Part shown: positions 1 through 12,400 of the stretch, piece after piece
Position numbering within the stretch: the stretch's first letter is position 1
How the letters are laid out: each line of letters begins with the position of its first letter
DNA from: Takakia lepidozioides
Taxonomy: Eukaryota > Streptophyta > Takakiopsida > Takakiales > Takakiaceae
Direction of reading: 5' to 3'
Length of the DNA: 64,000 nucleotides
NCBI GenBank assembly: GCA_030704615.1
Contig: CM060734.1
Coordinates: 49,368,042-49,432,041, forward strand
Position numbers and translations under genes: made by a program
Notes under the pieces: generated by a model
Seen by the model: only the letters and a program-made list of their open reading frames with translations
What the model was told of the DNA's origin: nothing
Database searches by the model: none

Positions 1-645
1 AATGGTTGCTTAATCAAAAACATTTCAAAACCAGACTCTAGATTGCATATAAAGAGGCAATTTGAAGTCAAGAGTATACCAAAAAGGCTTCACTAGGAAC
101 GTGACAGGGCCAATCTCCACTTTCCACTCCAACTCCTCCTTTTGATGAAGGGAAGCCCCACATTCACCTTTACCTGAGCCAATTGAGCCTCTCTCTACCA
201 CCATCCACTTCCCTCTCTTCATCTTCTTCTTCTTCTTCTCACCCCAGATTTTATGCATGGCCTCGGTAGTGTCCCTAATTTGGCCTACGTCCTCTTTCCG
301 TTTCCCGGTATCCCATGCTAAATACGGCCGTACCAACCACGCCCACAAGCTCGGCCACCTCACATGCCACCTCAAATGCGTCCCTTCGTTTACCGCGAGC
401 CATTCTTAACTGGTTAAAACAGAACAGGTTAGCTCAATACAGAAAGCACTGGACTACTCTTATCAGCTACTGGTCCTCAATTTGTGAAACACAAGTCGAC
501 TACCTCATGTTCTGAAGTTGGTGCGCAACATCAATCATCGCGGCCTGTCTGCCGTTAACAGCCCGTCTACATCACTAGTCAGACACTCTGATAGCAGAAA
601 CAATCCCGAAAAACCGAAACCAATCGAATATCCAACTGAGAGAAG
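1..645. other. Left edge, no supported gene
   Basis: No open frame here resembles a known family and I see no convincing splice pattern. A short CTT-rich tract sits near 222-240. The stretch ends where a LINE tail begins. Confidence 0.5.
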
Positions 646-780
646 GTACTCATAAGACGTTGTTTGCCGTAGCCTTGTGGCCATTGACCCCGCGCCCAGT
701 TTGAGCGGAACACGAAGGGACAGAACCTACCTTTGTTGACATCGGGGGCTGACATCGGTAGAAGACTTACCTTGGAATAG
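646..780 (-). mobile_element. LINE family A 3' tail fragment
   Basis: Reverse complement of the terminal segment of the LINE at 42064-42554. They share the block reading (on this strand) GTACTCATAAGAC, then GCCGTAGCCTTGTGGCCA, then GACCCCGCGCCCAGTTTGAG. Only the 3' end is left, so it is a 5'-truncated dead copy. I did not find a clear target-site duplication. Confidence 0.75.
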
Positions 781-1289
781 TACTTGGTACCCAAACACAC
801 AAACATAGGTCCTCTGTGATTCTGTGAACTAGCGGCATTTGTGACCAGATCGTCTGAGCCACTAGCTATTGATGGAAACTACCATAATTGGTGCTCAGTG
901 CTCACAATTGCAGCAGTTTGTAATACACCTGTGTGACCCACTGGCATAACCAATAAAAGGACCCAGCAAGTTTGTGGGTTCTGGAATCTTCCTAGAGATC
1001 CCTAGAATCATTGGGCCAGAGGCAGCTTCCAGAACAGAAAAACAGATCCTCAAACCATCCTAATTATATTGGTAGATGCCACCTTGAAACACCTTTCTGG
1101 TTTAAAAAATTCAAATAAGGTTTGTAAGTTTGCTGTCGGGTGAAAAGTTGCACTCCTCAAATATATCCACTCATGCTAACTAACGCAATATCTGGAACAG
1201 GGCAAGCTGCTTCATGAGGTTGTCGTCATAGCTGGGTTGGAGTCAGATATTGGCGTGGAATGTCCTTATGTATTGCAAGTGTGGGAGTG

Positions 1290-2400
1290 TGGTGGATGCA
1301 TATTAATTGGTCCATGAAATCCTTGAACAAGATGTAATAGTGGAGCAACCTTGGGGCACCATATGTGTGGCTTCCAGTGTGCAGCAATACATCACCCCAG
1401 TGAAAGACGTGCCAGAGCTGCCAGAGCAAAGCCTCCCAACGTATGGAGAGTCTTGTCTTGACATCGCCCCAGGGTATGCCGCATCCGGCCCCTCCAAAGA
1501 CAAAGACGGAGCAGTGAGTAGGGTTGGGATGTAGTAAGAACACTATACTGCTCCGACTGCCGTTCTCTTTGTTTTGCAGCTTGTGGGATAGACCAAGTAC
1601 TGTGCCTGTCATGCCTTTCTGTTTAAATGGGCGGTATGGCGGATAAATTGGTATCTCTGCATTGTGAAAACGGTGAGAACGATGGTTGCGCTTAGTGATG
1701 GCTACTGGGCAGACCTGACATAACGTTTGTCATGGCTATTGATTGCCAGGGCCAGCACCGTGGAAGGTGTGGATGCTTATCAGGCTGCGCTGCGAAACTG
1801 AAGCTCCCTCTTTTTGGCAGATTGATAGTGCAAGAGGTCTGGCTCTAGAATGGTGCAGGGAAGTTTAGATCTGGAAAATGTGAGGTTTGAACACTTCTGT
1901 AATCCTTGCTGGAGACTCTGTCATGGAAGGAGAATGCTGGAAGTGTGATTTCACAACTGTGTCGCAAGGCTGAGGTCTGAATGTGCAATAGGCAACCTGT
2001 GATTGTTCAGAATATAGTTCGAGTCCTGAGTCTTGGGGGCTGCTGCTCCAGCCCAAATGTGCTGAAGATCACTGTTTGCTTCATTTTCTTGGACCTCTGT
2101 TTAAGTGTGGGGCTACGTACAGTTGCATTCGTGAGTGTGTGAGATCTTTGGGAGTGCTGGTAGTGCAATATGAATGGAAATTTCTGCGATTCAATAGTCC
2201 TGAATGTGGTGATTGAAAGTCTCATGGACACTGTCTATAGACCTTGTCATTTCTTAGGAATGCTCTTAAAGGATCGATAGATAGGGCGGCATAGTTCTCA
2301 TGGGATAAATGCCCATTACGCCTTGGGGTTATCTCCATTTAGGGATGAGGAATTCCAGTGTTGATGGCAGAGCATGAATATGGGATACCAGTAGCAGTCC
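1290..2400. repeat. Complex dispersed repeat, copy 1
   Basis: About 1341-1660 matches 18393-18660 and 19071-19136 in the same orientation. About 1970-2390 matches 18661-19070 in the opposite orientation. The unit is therefore a repeat whose modules were reordered and partly inverted. A 128-residue open frame on the minus strand (1226-1612) spans the first module, but I recognise no protein family in it. It may be a degraded transposon; the class is unknown. Confidence 0.65.
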
Positions 2401-2479
2401 AGCAATTACTGGTGTGCAAGCCAACATGGAACTGCCCTTTCAAACCATAAGGGAAACGTAGAGTATCCCAATGCATCTG

Positions 2480-2860
2480 AGAAATGAAATGAAATGGAAC
2501 TTTATAACGTCCGCAGGCTTATGGGACAAGAGGAAAGCAAGAAACAAGAAAGAATAAAAGGCAAAGAGCGAAGCCAGAAGCAGCCCAAAAGAAAGTCAGG
2601 AGCCCCGTAGGAAATCGCCCACTAATCTTGAGCTAAATCTGCATGTTATGATAGATCGAGTGCCATGAACACTAGCATTTGACGACCTGCCCAGCATCTG
2701 ACCTGCCGTTTCACGATGTGCAATGTTGTTGAGTACAGGGGTGTTGTAGTGTGAAAAGAAGGGGCCCATCTTTGTCATCCCCTTTACCTGCCCTACTAGA
2801 ATGTCAGAGTTACGCAGTCATCATGCATCCCCTATCTAAGCCGTAGCAGAACGAGAGCAG
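2480..2860 (-). mobile_element. LINE family B 3' relic with ATTTC-type tail
   Basis: The segment starts with GAAATGAAATGAAATGGAAC and continues with sequence closely matching 10388-10500. On the minus strand this is a 3' end closing in an (ATTTC)n-like microsatellite tail, as in some non-LTR elements. The same tail type occurs on the plus strand near 57050-57080. No intact reading frame remains. Confidence 0.55.
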
Positions 2861-3670
2861 AAGAGAAGACCCAGGGGTGCATTGCTAATTCTACCACGTT
2901 CAAGACCAGATCAGAAGTGCGTCATGGCATATGTCTGCAGGCTCCTCTTGCAGCACACAGTTCCTCTAATTCAAAGTGAACCTCGCACATGGAGAAAATC
3001 CATTTCCTAGTTCCCATTCGCAGTTCAGAACCCATCCTCCAGTTCTGTAATGGCAGCAGCTCATGACAAGTCAAACTCATGCCACCGTCCATCCATATTA
3101 AGGAATTATACCATTGCCATCAGGACTCCAATATATATCTCATCTCCAGCTTACAGGTTGTTACAGGTTGTTGCAAGTGCTCTCTAAACAGCCCAGGCGT
3201 CCATCGTTCTTTGCTCCCACTCTTTCATCTCTTCCTAATGTTAAGATGCCGCTTCTGGATTCTGGACCTCACAACATACAGGGCCCTAAACTGCCCCTGA
3301 AAACAAGTCAACGTGACCATGCCCACGCTAAGACCTTTACCAAAGCATGCAATATTGTTGCACTGCAGAGCTACAGTTCTCTCAACACAACACTCGCAAA
3401 TTATGCCCTCCCGTTCATATATTTCCCCAGTCAACTACATCGTCTCGAACCTCTTATATCACCTTTTTTCCCTGATCTTGGTTATTATGATCTAGCATAT
3501 ATCGATCTCTTCTCTAAAGTCTCTGGGTCTATTTTGAAGTATAGATTTTACTTTTAAGATGGATATGTTTAGTTTAGCTTTTTGTTTCCCTTGAGAAAAA
3601 AGAAAGAGAATAGACAATCAACACAACTGGATCGTTTACTTTTTTACTTTTAGGCTAGACACACCGTCTG
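2861..3670. other. Intergenic, upstream of F-box copy A
   Basis: No supported gene. A 147-residue open frame (3114-3557, +) has no recognisable motif and low-complexity composition, so I do not call it. Confidence 0.4.
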
Positions 3671-3676
3671 TAGATG

Positions 3677-3685
3677 TATATATAT
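3677..3685 (+). promoter_or_regulatory. Candidate TATA box of F-box copy A
   Basis: TATATATAT lies about 200 bases before the first in-frame ATG of the F-box copy (3877). If used, transcription would begin near 3710, downstream of the upstream part of the open frame. Inferred from motif and position only. Confidence 0.35.
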
Positions 3686-3696
3686 CGCAACTGCAC

Positions 3697-4959
3697 TTGC
3701 CTTCGCTGTCTGTCTCACATAGCACACTGTTGTGTTGGATCACTGTGATTCAGCGCTGCTCCAATCTTGTGAAACAGAGGCAGCTCACTACTGCAACGGA
3801 TGTGGACCCTGCCACGGTGCGGAGAGCAGCATTTCCCTGTGAGCTTGTGGAGAAGGTTATAGCGCACCATCTCCCAATGGTTGATTCAGATCTACCTCGG
3901 AGTCGAGGCGTGAGTGGGGCCTGGAAATCTTTCCTTTCGTGCTCTTATTTCGGACGTATGCATACAGAGGTTCTGAGTGACAAAAGACATGTTGGCAAGT
4001 CCTACCAGATTTCGGGACTTGATGTTGAAGTGGATCAGAAGGCGCCGATTTACATTACTATGTATGATTTGGTTACAAAGAAATGGTTGAAGTTGCCCAC
4101 AAGTTGTCCAGCTGATCTTTCACATCTTAACTATATTCGGGTGAAAGCGACATGTGGAGGGTTGTTGTGCGTTTCAGAGTCTTATAACCTTTGGATCTGC
4201 AACCCGGTCACAAATAGTTGGCGAAGACTGCCGCCTGTGATTGATAAAGGTCACTGGGTTCTAGATGAGTCCTACTGGAGTTATCATAGTCAGCCTGTCA
4301 TACAGTTGGTCACAGACGTAGAGAGTACTACTTATAAAGTGGTTTTGCTTGCTCGGAACCTTCAGATGGTATATCACTCTTTCACCGATGCATGGACTAC
4401 CACCCATGCTGTTCTTCCATTGTCCAAGCGTGTTTACTGGGCAGTAGCCAACCAGGAGAGCGTCACATGTGGCAACTTGATTTTCATAAAGGTGCAAGAC
4501 AACTACAAAACACCTGGGGTAATCGTGTTTGACGTTAAGCAAGGGCGCTACCTCGTAGACTCCCACAAGATTCCTGGTACTGTGCTCTGGGGTGCAGCAG
4601 GGATTCGCCTTGTGACCTACAAGGGTTCTCTCTTTGTACTCGTTCATGAATTGGAGGATCAGTCCCAACTCTCCAAAGTCAAGATCCCCGTCCCGGTAGT
4701 CCTCAGAAAGTATGAACGCTGTATAAACGAGTTCATCTTTATAGCCAAGATGCCTCATCGAATGGCTATGCTGGTTACATCGTCCCCCAGGTTTGAGCGG
4801 GCCTGTGTAACAGTACACGGAGATGTTCTTTTCATGAGCACTCCTTGTGCCCTCGTAGAGTACAATTTTATCAAGGGGTCTTGGAGTGAATCGGAGAACA
4901 GTCCTGAATTGAGTGAAGATACATTCTGTTTCCAACCCAATTCCTGCGCTCAAGTCTAA
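3697..4959 (+). CDS. Kelch-type F-box protein, copy A (start codon missing)
   Basis: Predicted substrate-recognition subunit of an SCF ubiquitin ligase: N-terminal F-box followed by a kelch/beta-propeller region. The open frame runs 420 codons with no stop. It aligns along its length with the gene at 22164-23354, about two-thirds identical by eye. Shared blocks include LWICNPVTN, LQMVYHS, DAWTTTHAVLP, DNYKTPG and YNFIKGSW. The frame has no ATG where copy B has its initiator; the first in-frame ATG is at 3877, inside the F-box. Compared with copy B the F-box has an extra His before LP and reads RSRGVSGAW where B reads RNQAVCQAW, so the usual Cys is gone. Either an upstream exon supplies the start, or this is a decaying paralog making an F-box-less kelch protein of 360 residues. 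Confidence 0.75.
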   Translation: MPSLSVSHSTLLCWITVIQRCSNLVKQRQLTTATDVDPATVRRAAFPCELVEKVIAHHLPMVDSDLPRSRGVSGAWKSFLSCSYFGRMHTEVLSDKRHVGKSYQISGLDVEVDQKAPIYITMYDLVTKKWLKLPTSCPADLSHLNYIRVKATCGGLLCVSESYNLWICNPVTNSWRRLPPVIDKGHWVLDESYWSYHSQPVIQLVTDVESTTYKVVLLARNLQMVYHSFTDAWTTTHAVLPLSKRVYWAVANQESVTCGNLIFIKVQDNYKTPGVIVFDVKQGRYLVDSHKIPGTVLWGAAGIRLVTYKGSLFVLVHELEDQSQLSKVKIPVPVVLRKYERCINEFIFIAKMPHRMAMLVTSSPRFERACVTVHGDVLFMSTPCALVEYNFIKGSWSESENSPELSEDTFCFQPNSCAQV

Positions 4960-6402
4960 AATAGGTTTATCATCACGTACCAACTTTCATGCAGAAGCTC
5001 ACATGCAGAAAGTTTACATGCATCAAAACTTTCATGCATCATGAATGGCCATGAGTTCCGCTCTCAAGATGTTTTAACGTCCTGGAAGAAGCAGGATGCC
5101 ACAGTTATAAATACCATAGCCTACTTGAGCATTTTTAGAGATCCATTATGTAGTGACACACTTTGAAGGTATTCAGGGATAGGTAGAACATATAGTGGCG
5201 TCCGAGGAGGCCATAAGAATGCAGCTTGGCATGAAAATCCCAATGGGCATGTTATAGACCACCACACCTTTGCTTACATGCTTCCAATGGAGTGACCACA
5301 GAGCAAGTTGATGATCCCAAGAAGCTGCAGACTCCAGCTGGATATATACGTGTTCCTTACTTTGTTGCAGATGTACTATTCTGCAAATCTTACATTCCTG
5401 TGCTGATCGCCATGAGATTTGATAAACCACTACAATCATACAATGCACAATATTGAAAAAAAGGTAACGTCTGGTTTTGTGTTGCTTAGGCCCCTCAAGA
5501 GTTTTGTAGGATTTCAAACAAGCAGGCTTCTTCCTAGAGTCTAGGCACCACTGATACCCTGCTTGAGATTAATAAACCATGCTAGCCAAAGGCAAGAGCA
5601 AACTACTCCTACATAAAATTCACTATGCTCAAACCAAAGTCTTCACTAAGAAGCAAGCTCCAGCTTGAGGAAGTCAACTCTAAGAAGCAAGCTCGTTGCT
5701 TGCTTTGCACAATACGAGGTATGACATTGTGATCTAAGTTTGACACATTTCATAGCACGATCCCTGAAACTTGACACGGGGGCTATTGGCTTGTCCCCAA
5801 AAGAGGCTCACTGAGACTATCCTCTACACTCCTACCAGATCCTGTAGCCTCCGCCCAGGTTTCTTGTTCTGCTTTCCAGACTTTGTTCACTGCTTGTTGC
5901 CCTTGTTTTGACAACCTCATTATCTGTGAAGATCAAGGAACGACGAGTCAATAAACTCCTACAAAGAGGAACTGCTCCCTCAATCATTCTATTGATTCTT
6001 CAATGCCTCCAGTACCCTGGTCGGTTACAACCCCACGGCCACGCTTGGAGGACAAGTATTCCATGGGGAGTTACGACCAGGTAGACCAGGTCTAACACAT
6101 CCACAGGACTCCCAAAAAGAATGCTGTAAATCCCAGACCTCTGCGATGCATGGATGAGTTTTTTGAACTTCATCTGAAACGTATCATCTGAATGAGCTGT
6201 CATTTTGTACAGACTGATTTTTCTTCTGACAAGAATGTTACATCTTTTGAGATCAAGGTTTGGACTGGTTTTAGTACAATCCCGTAAGAACAAAGCCTTC
6301 TGTAGGTTCTGAAGGTTACACCACAGGAGTCACTTAAACAAGAAAAACACAAAAGTACACCAAACTGAAACTATTTCTTCAGCTGCACGACCAGTGCAAC
6401 AT
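4960..6402. other. Intergenic between F-box A and the DUF21 gene
   Basis: The first 80 bases repeat CATGCA-type words (about 4988-5042). A short direct repeat, CTAAGAAGCAAGCTC, occurs near 5645 and 5681. No gene is supported; the two flanking genes converge here. Confidence 0.4.
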
Positions 6403-9400
6403 TCATTCATCTTCCTTCTGAAAAAATGAATTGCAGACACGGAGTTGACAGAGTAGCTGAAGACTTACAGGTCCTCGAGAAGAACCAACGCGGCGTACCA
6501 AAGAAGACCCCCTATTCAATTGTGCTGCTGCTGCAGCTGCCACACGTATCCTGACCATAACAAAACCACCAAGTTATGTACGATGCATATAATTTTGCCA
6601 GCATGAGCTACATCATAGACCACTGCATCTCTACCCATTGAGTTCAAATTAAGGGCCTTGCATGTAAAGTCGCTGCTGGGAATCATTAGTTCCTCATGTT
6701 TCACACGTTCCGAGAGTTTTTGTCCAACTGATCCAACCACATGGCATACACAACTGCATGTAAGAAAAAGAAGATGCAACCACGAATCTGTGAGTGACTT
6801 GCCAAGAAAGGCCCTATCTCATTCAGGTTTGAATGACAAAATAGATTCAACATCACTGATTTCAACCAATGAGTTGCATGGTTGAGCCATTGAGATGATA
6901 TCTGCTGACAACATGCACTGAGGATGTAAGTTCTTTGGTCGCCAGGCTGCCAGATAAGTTGCATCAGCCTATGGCCCAACAACCCAAGGGCCTGAATTGG
7001 AACAGACAATTAGTAGGATACGAACCAATATTGGTGTCTAACAATGCATGCAACAATGGGGGATAGATGAGCCATGTCGCCATTTGATGCCCAATATATT
7101 TGTTATGCCAGAGATTGGCTGATGCAGTCCTAGCGCTTGTCGAATGGAAGTATAGTATGAACAAACCTCTTATGGACATCAATGTACTCGTCTGTTTCAT
7201 CAACAATCTCCTCCTGTGAGTATGCCACAAACCACCACGCCATGGTTGGCATGAGCAAACAGTTACGAGAGACCTGATATAAAAGAGTTTCTTCAAGGGG
7301 AAGCTAAATATGAAGCTACAGTCTTTCTACAATTTGCAAGAGGCACATCAAAATCAACAAAATCACAAGAACGACCTATGGTTGCCAGCAACTGGCCAAA
7401 CGCTACAGGTGCAGTGTCTGACAAGGGTTGGAAGCAAGGCAACTCACGCAAGTCTCATGGTGAGAAAACTGTGTTTGTTTACTCTGCCCCCCTCACTCCC
7501 ACCAACTTCAAAAAAGACGTATAGGGAACTTACTTGCAGAAGTTCTTCCATGACATCCTCCATGGTTATGATCCCTATAACTTCTCCCTCTTCCGCCTCA
7601 TCTAATACTCCAGAGACTGGTCCTGCTGACTCCTTGAACCGAACCTGGGAAGGCTCTCTTTTCCCATTCTCTTCCCCTTGTCTACAGCTGATTTCTGGCT
7701 GACTGTCACCTGGTTGAACCGAACTCATCTCAGCCTGAATGCTCTGAAAGCCTTTTTCGGGATCCGCATATATAACTTCTAGGTCCTCAGACCCCTTTTC
7801 AGCACTTTCTTGGGTAGCCAGCATGCTACCCCTCTTGTTCAGGTGCCTTTTGCCCTTGGTTTTCACCACTGCAGCCATATGGCTACTGCCCTTCTGAAAC
7901 TCATTCAATATGTCATATAGAGGCATGTTTGCTGGCACCCTGGGAAGACATCACCTAGATCAGCAGTCTCCATACGGTTTCCAACACGTTAACATTTATG
8001 TTATCCAAGTCTAAAGAACTACATAACAAGACAAACTGCCTTAACACTAGACGAACACTTTTGAGAAAGACCAAGTTCTCAAATATATCACTACATTTAA
8101 GCAGCACAACCAATAGCAACGGTGAACAAATGCTGAGTGAGAACAATGAGAATCATGATGATGGGTGGCGACACTCACCTTAACAAATGCTAGTCACATT
8201 CACCACTACTGTCAGTAATGACCCTCTGATATGGCCTAGTTCCAGCATCACTAAGAATGAATACCTGGGCATTCTTCTTATTGAGATTGCACTGACAGGA
8301 ATCTCGGCCTCTGCTCGAACGGTCAGTAAGCTCTTCACCTGCATTTGAGGAACAGGTCATTGACTATCAAATCAAAATGATGGGACATATCCTTAAAAGG
8401 GTTATGTTTTGAGAGACTCGTTTGTTGTAACCATGGATATCTCAATAAGCCCAAACGTCTGCAGAAAGCTCAAATAGCAAAAGGAAACAAGAACCATAAT
8501 TGTTTGGTCTATCATGCTTACACACAGCTTTGCATCAGACATAAGAATCTACAAGTTCAAGTATCACTGCTATCATGGGATTTCAACCTGATAAGTTGGT
8601 TTGATATGAACATCCGAGGGCGTTGCGTTACTATATAGTATTCATACATGGAATTCAATTACAGCCATGGCATAAAAACAAAATGTTCTGTAACATTGAC
8701 ACCCAGCATGTCTATGCTAATTGATGCTTTCCACACAAAGGTAAGATCAGGCAAGGCCACAAACCAGTAGAAGTCCAATGATGTTGCGGGGGTTGCCAGC
8801 ATACACGGGGACACGGCTATGGCCTCGAGCCAATATTTTTCCCAATGCCTCCCTGCAAAGAGCAGATATGTTGTTGCAAGATCACAAGATGGAAAGGATT
8901 AACAGGCAGAAACATTCCCAAAGAAATCATTCATCAAACAGAACATATTAACAACCAGAACACTGCAAACACTAGAAGTGAACAGTTAGGATGCACTCAT
9001 TCCATGTCTCACCAACATCCAGCTGACCATCTAGCAAGCTACATACTGAACTCACATGGATTCACCGAGAAGCAAAGTAGTAAATGTAGCACTTCGGTAG
9101 CCCCGTATCAACTTCTGCAGATATCCATTATGTAATTATCAAACCAACGATACATACCAATCTAACTTGGAGTTTGCATCCAACGAGAAGGTAGACTCGA
9201 TTGGTGTCATAGCCTCCTCCGCAGTCTGATTTAGTCAAAGCCAAGAGTGAGCACAGAAATCTTTGTATGCAGTCTACCATGGACATCCTTCTATTTTGTT
9301 GGAGTGAACGGGACCTTGTGAGGCCAGAATTATGCTACATCAGGGAAGGGGGCCAATTGGTGGAGACTTATACACTACAGACAAAGCAACCCAGACGAAT

Positions 9401-12400
9401 GCCAAGGACAACTTAAACATAGACCAAGCTCCTTCTTCCCACCCGTCTCCTCAAGAACCCTCTGTCATCACTTCCACATGCCCTTGGCAAGAGATGGAAA
9501 ACATCCCTAATTTTGATACCAGTTCTCTAATCTCCAGTTCTACTATCACCTATGCACCCTAAAATATTATCTTCTGGTGAGTATCAAGGACACAGGAACC
9601 CTCTCAAATCCATGTGATATATCTCTGACAAAGACCCCATACCAGTGTGAGGATTTCAAGCACATTCACAGGACTGCAGCCTGAGCAACTTAATCTACTT
9701 CCGCCCACCCATCAGTAGATCAAAACTAAGCCCTCAAACAATCATGTGCATGGTGTACAAATCCTCTTGTTATGCACATAGTCACATCTTGCATCCCTCC
9801 ATATCCATGATAAAGGCAGCATTGCAACTTTCTTCACATTAGATGACTAAATGCATACATAAACATATACAGTTCCTTAAGATATGTACATGCCTGTCAC
9901 TTGCAAGAACATACATTCACCAAGGTGAAAAGCTGGACTCACTGCCTTGCGGCAAGCTGACCTTCTCGGTCAGATCCAAAGCTCCATTGATGATTGTGGT
10001 CTCATCATGCGTAAGATCCCCTCCCTTTCCAGCCTAGTTTCATCCCACCACACACGTGCTCTTGAGATTTATCCCATGCATGAGTTACCACCAATACACT
10101 GAGTGCACTGATAAATACATTTCGCTTCCTTTGCTTTCTCAACCCAGCATGACTGGCAATGCAACAACACGCATGTGTATTTAGGTGAAGGATTATACAA
10201 GCAGTGTTGGATCATGACTTCTCTTTTCTAAGGAAATGTCAATGCCAAACATAGATCACCATCCAAATCCCTGCAGTAGTGTTGTTATTGGGTGGCCTCC
10301 ATACAAGGGCAACAAATGTGGGCACTGGCTAATTTTAAGCCCTACTATCGGATCGCAGCACTTTCTCACGAGAACTACAACCTCATTACATGGAATGGAA
10401 CTTTATAACATCCGCAGAAAGCTCAAAGAGCTTATGGGACAAAAGGAAACAAGAAAGAGAACGAAACACAAATAGGGAGCCAGAAGCATCCCAAAAGCAA
10501 CTACTGCTCAAGAGATTGCCTAAGGGTCAAACCTTCATGCAGGTAAGCTGCCAAGCATTTCTGATCCTCATAATGGAAGGCTTCTGTGAGAGATTGGGGT
10601 TCACAGAATAGACAGTTGAATCTCCCACGGACCACATAGTAAAGAGGGCAGTAAAAGAAAAAGTGTTCTTCAGTTTCAAACACTGGTTGCACCCGGTGCA
10701 TGCTGGGCATAGGGGCACTTCTCATGCATACCCTAGCTAAAACCCCCGCATTAGCACATCCCTTTAGTTTGAGGGTCTCTTTGAGCAACATGTGTGTCAG
10801 AGAGTTCTCATGCTCGGGTGACCAGACTCCATGAAGTGTTTCGCTACTAATTCAGACAAATAAGGTGTGTGATGAAATTGTTTTGGTTGTGGAGGGTAGG
10901 GATATGACCATAAGCCCTTAAGGCACATCATTGTCATAAGAAACAGCCATCAACTGTTCCCAAACAACAAATCCGTACGACTTGGACCATAAAAGCTCTA
11001 AATATGATGCCAATCTGCTGAGCCTCATGTTCCTAGCCCCTCTTGTAACAAGAAAGCTTCTTATGGCCACACACTAGACAAAATGTATAGTCTATAAGAA
11101 AGTTTTACTAGAATACCTACCTCTTTCCCATGAATAGAAACAAGCGCCTTCAATTGTGCCCGCCTGAACAATGCTGAATCATCATGACCAAGTAAGTAGT
11201 CCAGGATCTGCAGAATCACTCCACCCAAACACCCATTACACCATGTACGGCCCTTCAACCCAAGACAGCAAGACTCGGACTAAACAATGGTCAATGTATC
11301 ACATATCAGTACACATATTAGCACTCTCAGAAAGTTAGGACGCCTATTTCTGGAGAAAGTATGTACTCATAAGACATCAATTGCCGTAGCTTTGTGGCCA
11401 TGGACCCCAGTTTGGGCACTCTATGAAAAAGAAAGAGAGAGACAGGAAAGATTGTAAGTTCCTCACAATGGAGCAATTCAGACGAAAGAGACATAATCAT
11501 CAATAATAAGCAAGAGAAAAGGACCTACCCTTCCAACCGGATACGTGACTGGCCAGCACACCCACATGAGGATTTTTACCAGCCAAACAAAATTGGCACC
11601 AACAGCAAGTCCATAGCGTGAACATATGGCCTGAGGAATAACCTGTATGAAGAAAAAGAGTATTACCACCAGGACATACCTAGTAACTACTATTTCCAAA
11701 GCGTACCTCATAACCTCTTGACAATTATAAAGAGGAGATTTCCATTAACACACTTCCATATTCCCTGGCAGAACAAGCATGGTGTTGCAGATGATAACAC
11801 CTGTGCCAAACCTGTGTCCCTTTTACCTTGCAGGTCAATATTCTGGATGTGTGGCAACTATAAACTCAATGAACAATGGAATCTATACGTTACCACTGAT
11901 GAAAATTATCATCTGGCAATATGCTGAGCTAGACAGCTATCACTGAAATCGATAGACGAATAAGACACTGTCCCACATCACCTCACTGCCACTTGATGCC
12001 TACTTCGATATCCCAGAGGTTACTATGTCAGCCCAGTCTTTTGAAACAACCTTGGGAGGGGTGAAACGAAGACCAGCATACCTCACCAAACGCAAGGACA
12101 AATGTGACAGATAAGATCACAGCCACCACCTCATTGAACATATTGTCTAGAAATATTGGAAGGGCCTGCATTAGAATCAACAACAGTACATACTTTAGTC
12201 AATAAAAAGAGGAGTGCAATCCATGACATAAGTCAACAAAAGTGTTACCTCGTCACTCCATTTCATTAGGAGAGAAAACAATGTAGCCGGATGACCACGA
12301 GGGGAGGCCAGCACAGGAAAGAGCTGGAAAAAAACAGCTGTGCAACCCACTAGAGTTTCCAGACCTACCTCCATGGCGGCTGCGTTACACAGAAGCAACG

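Noticed and set aside
1226-1612. A 128-residue minus-strand frame in the first complex repeat
   Set aside because: The second copy (18355-18543) carries stops and indels in the same module, so there is no sign of protein-level conservation.
4261-4983. A 240-residue antisense open frame over F-box copy A, with a similar 210-residue antisense frame over copy B (22653-23285)
   Set aside because: Both are aligned with the sense codons of paralogous genes, so their similarity follows from the sense homology. The encoded sequences show no domain, and copy A's starts differ.
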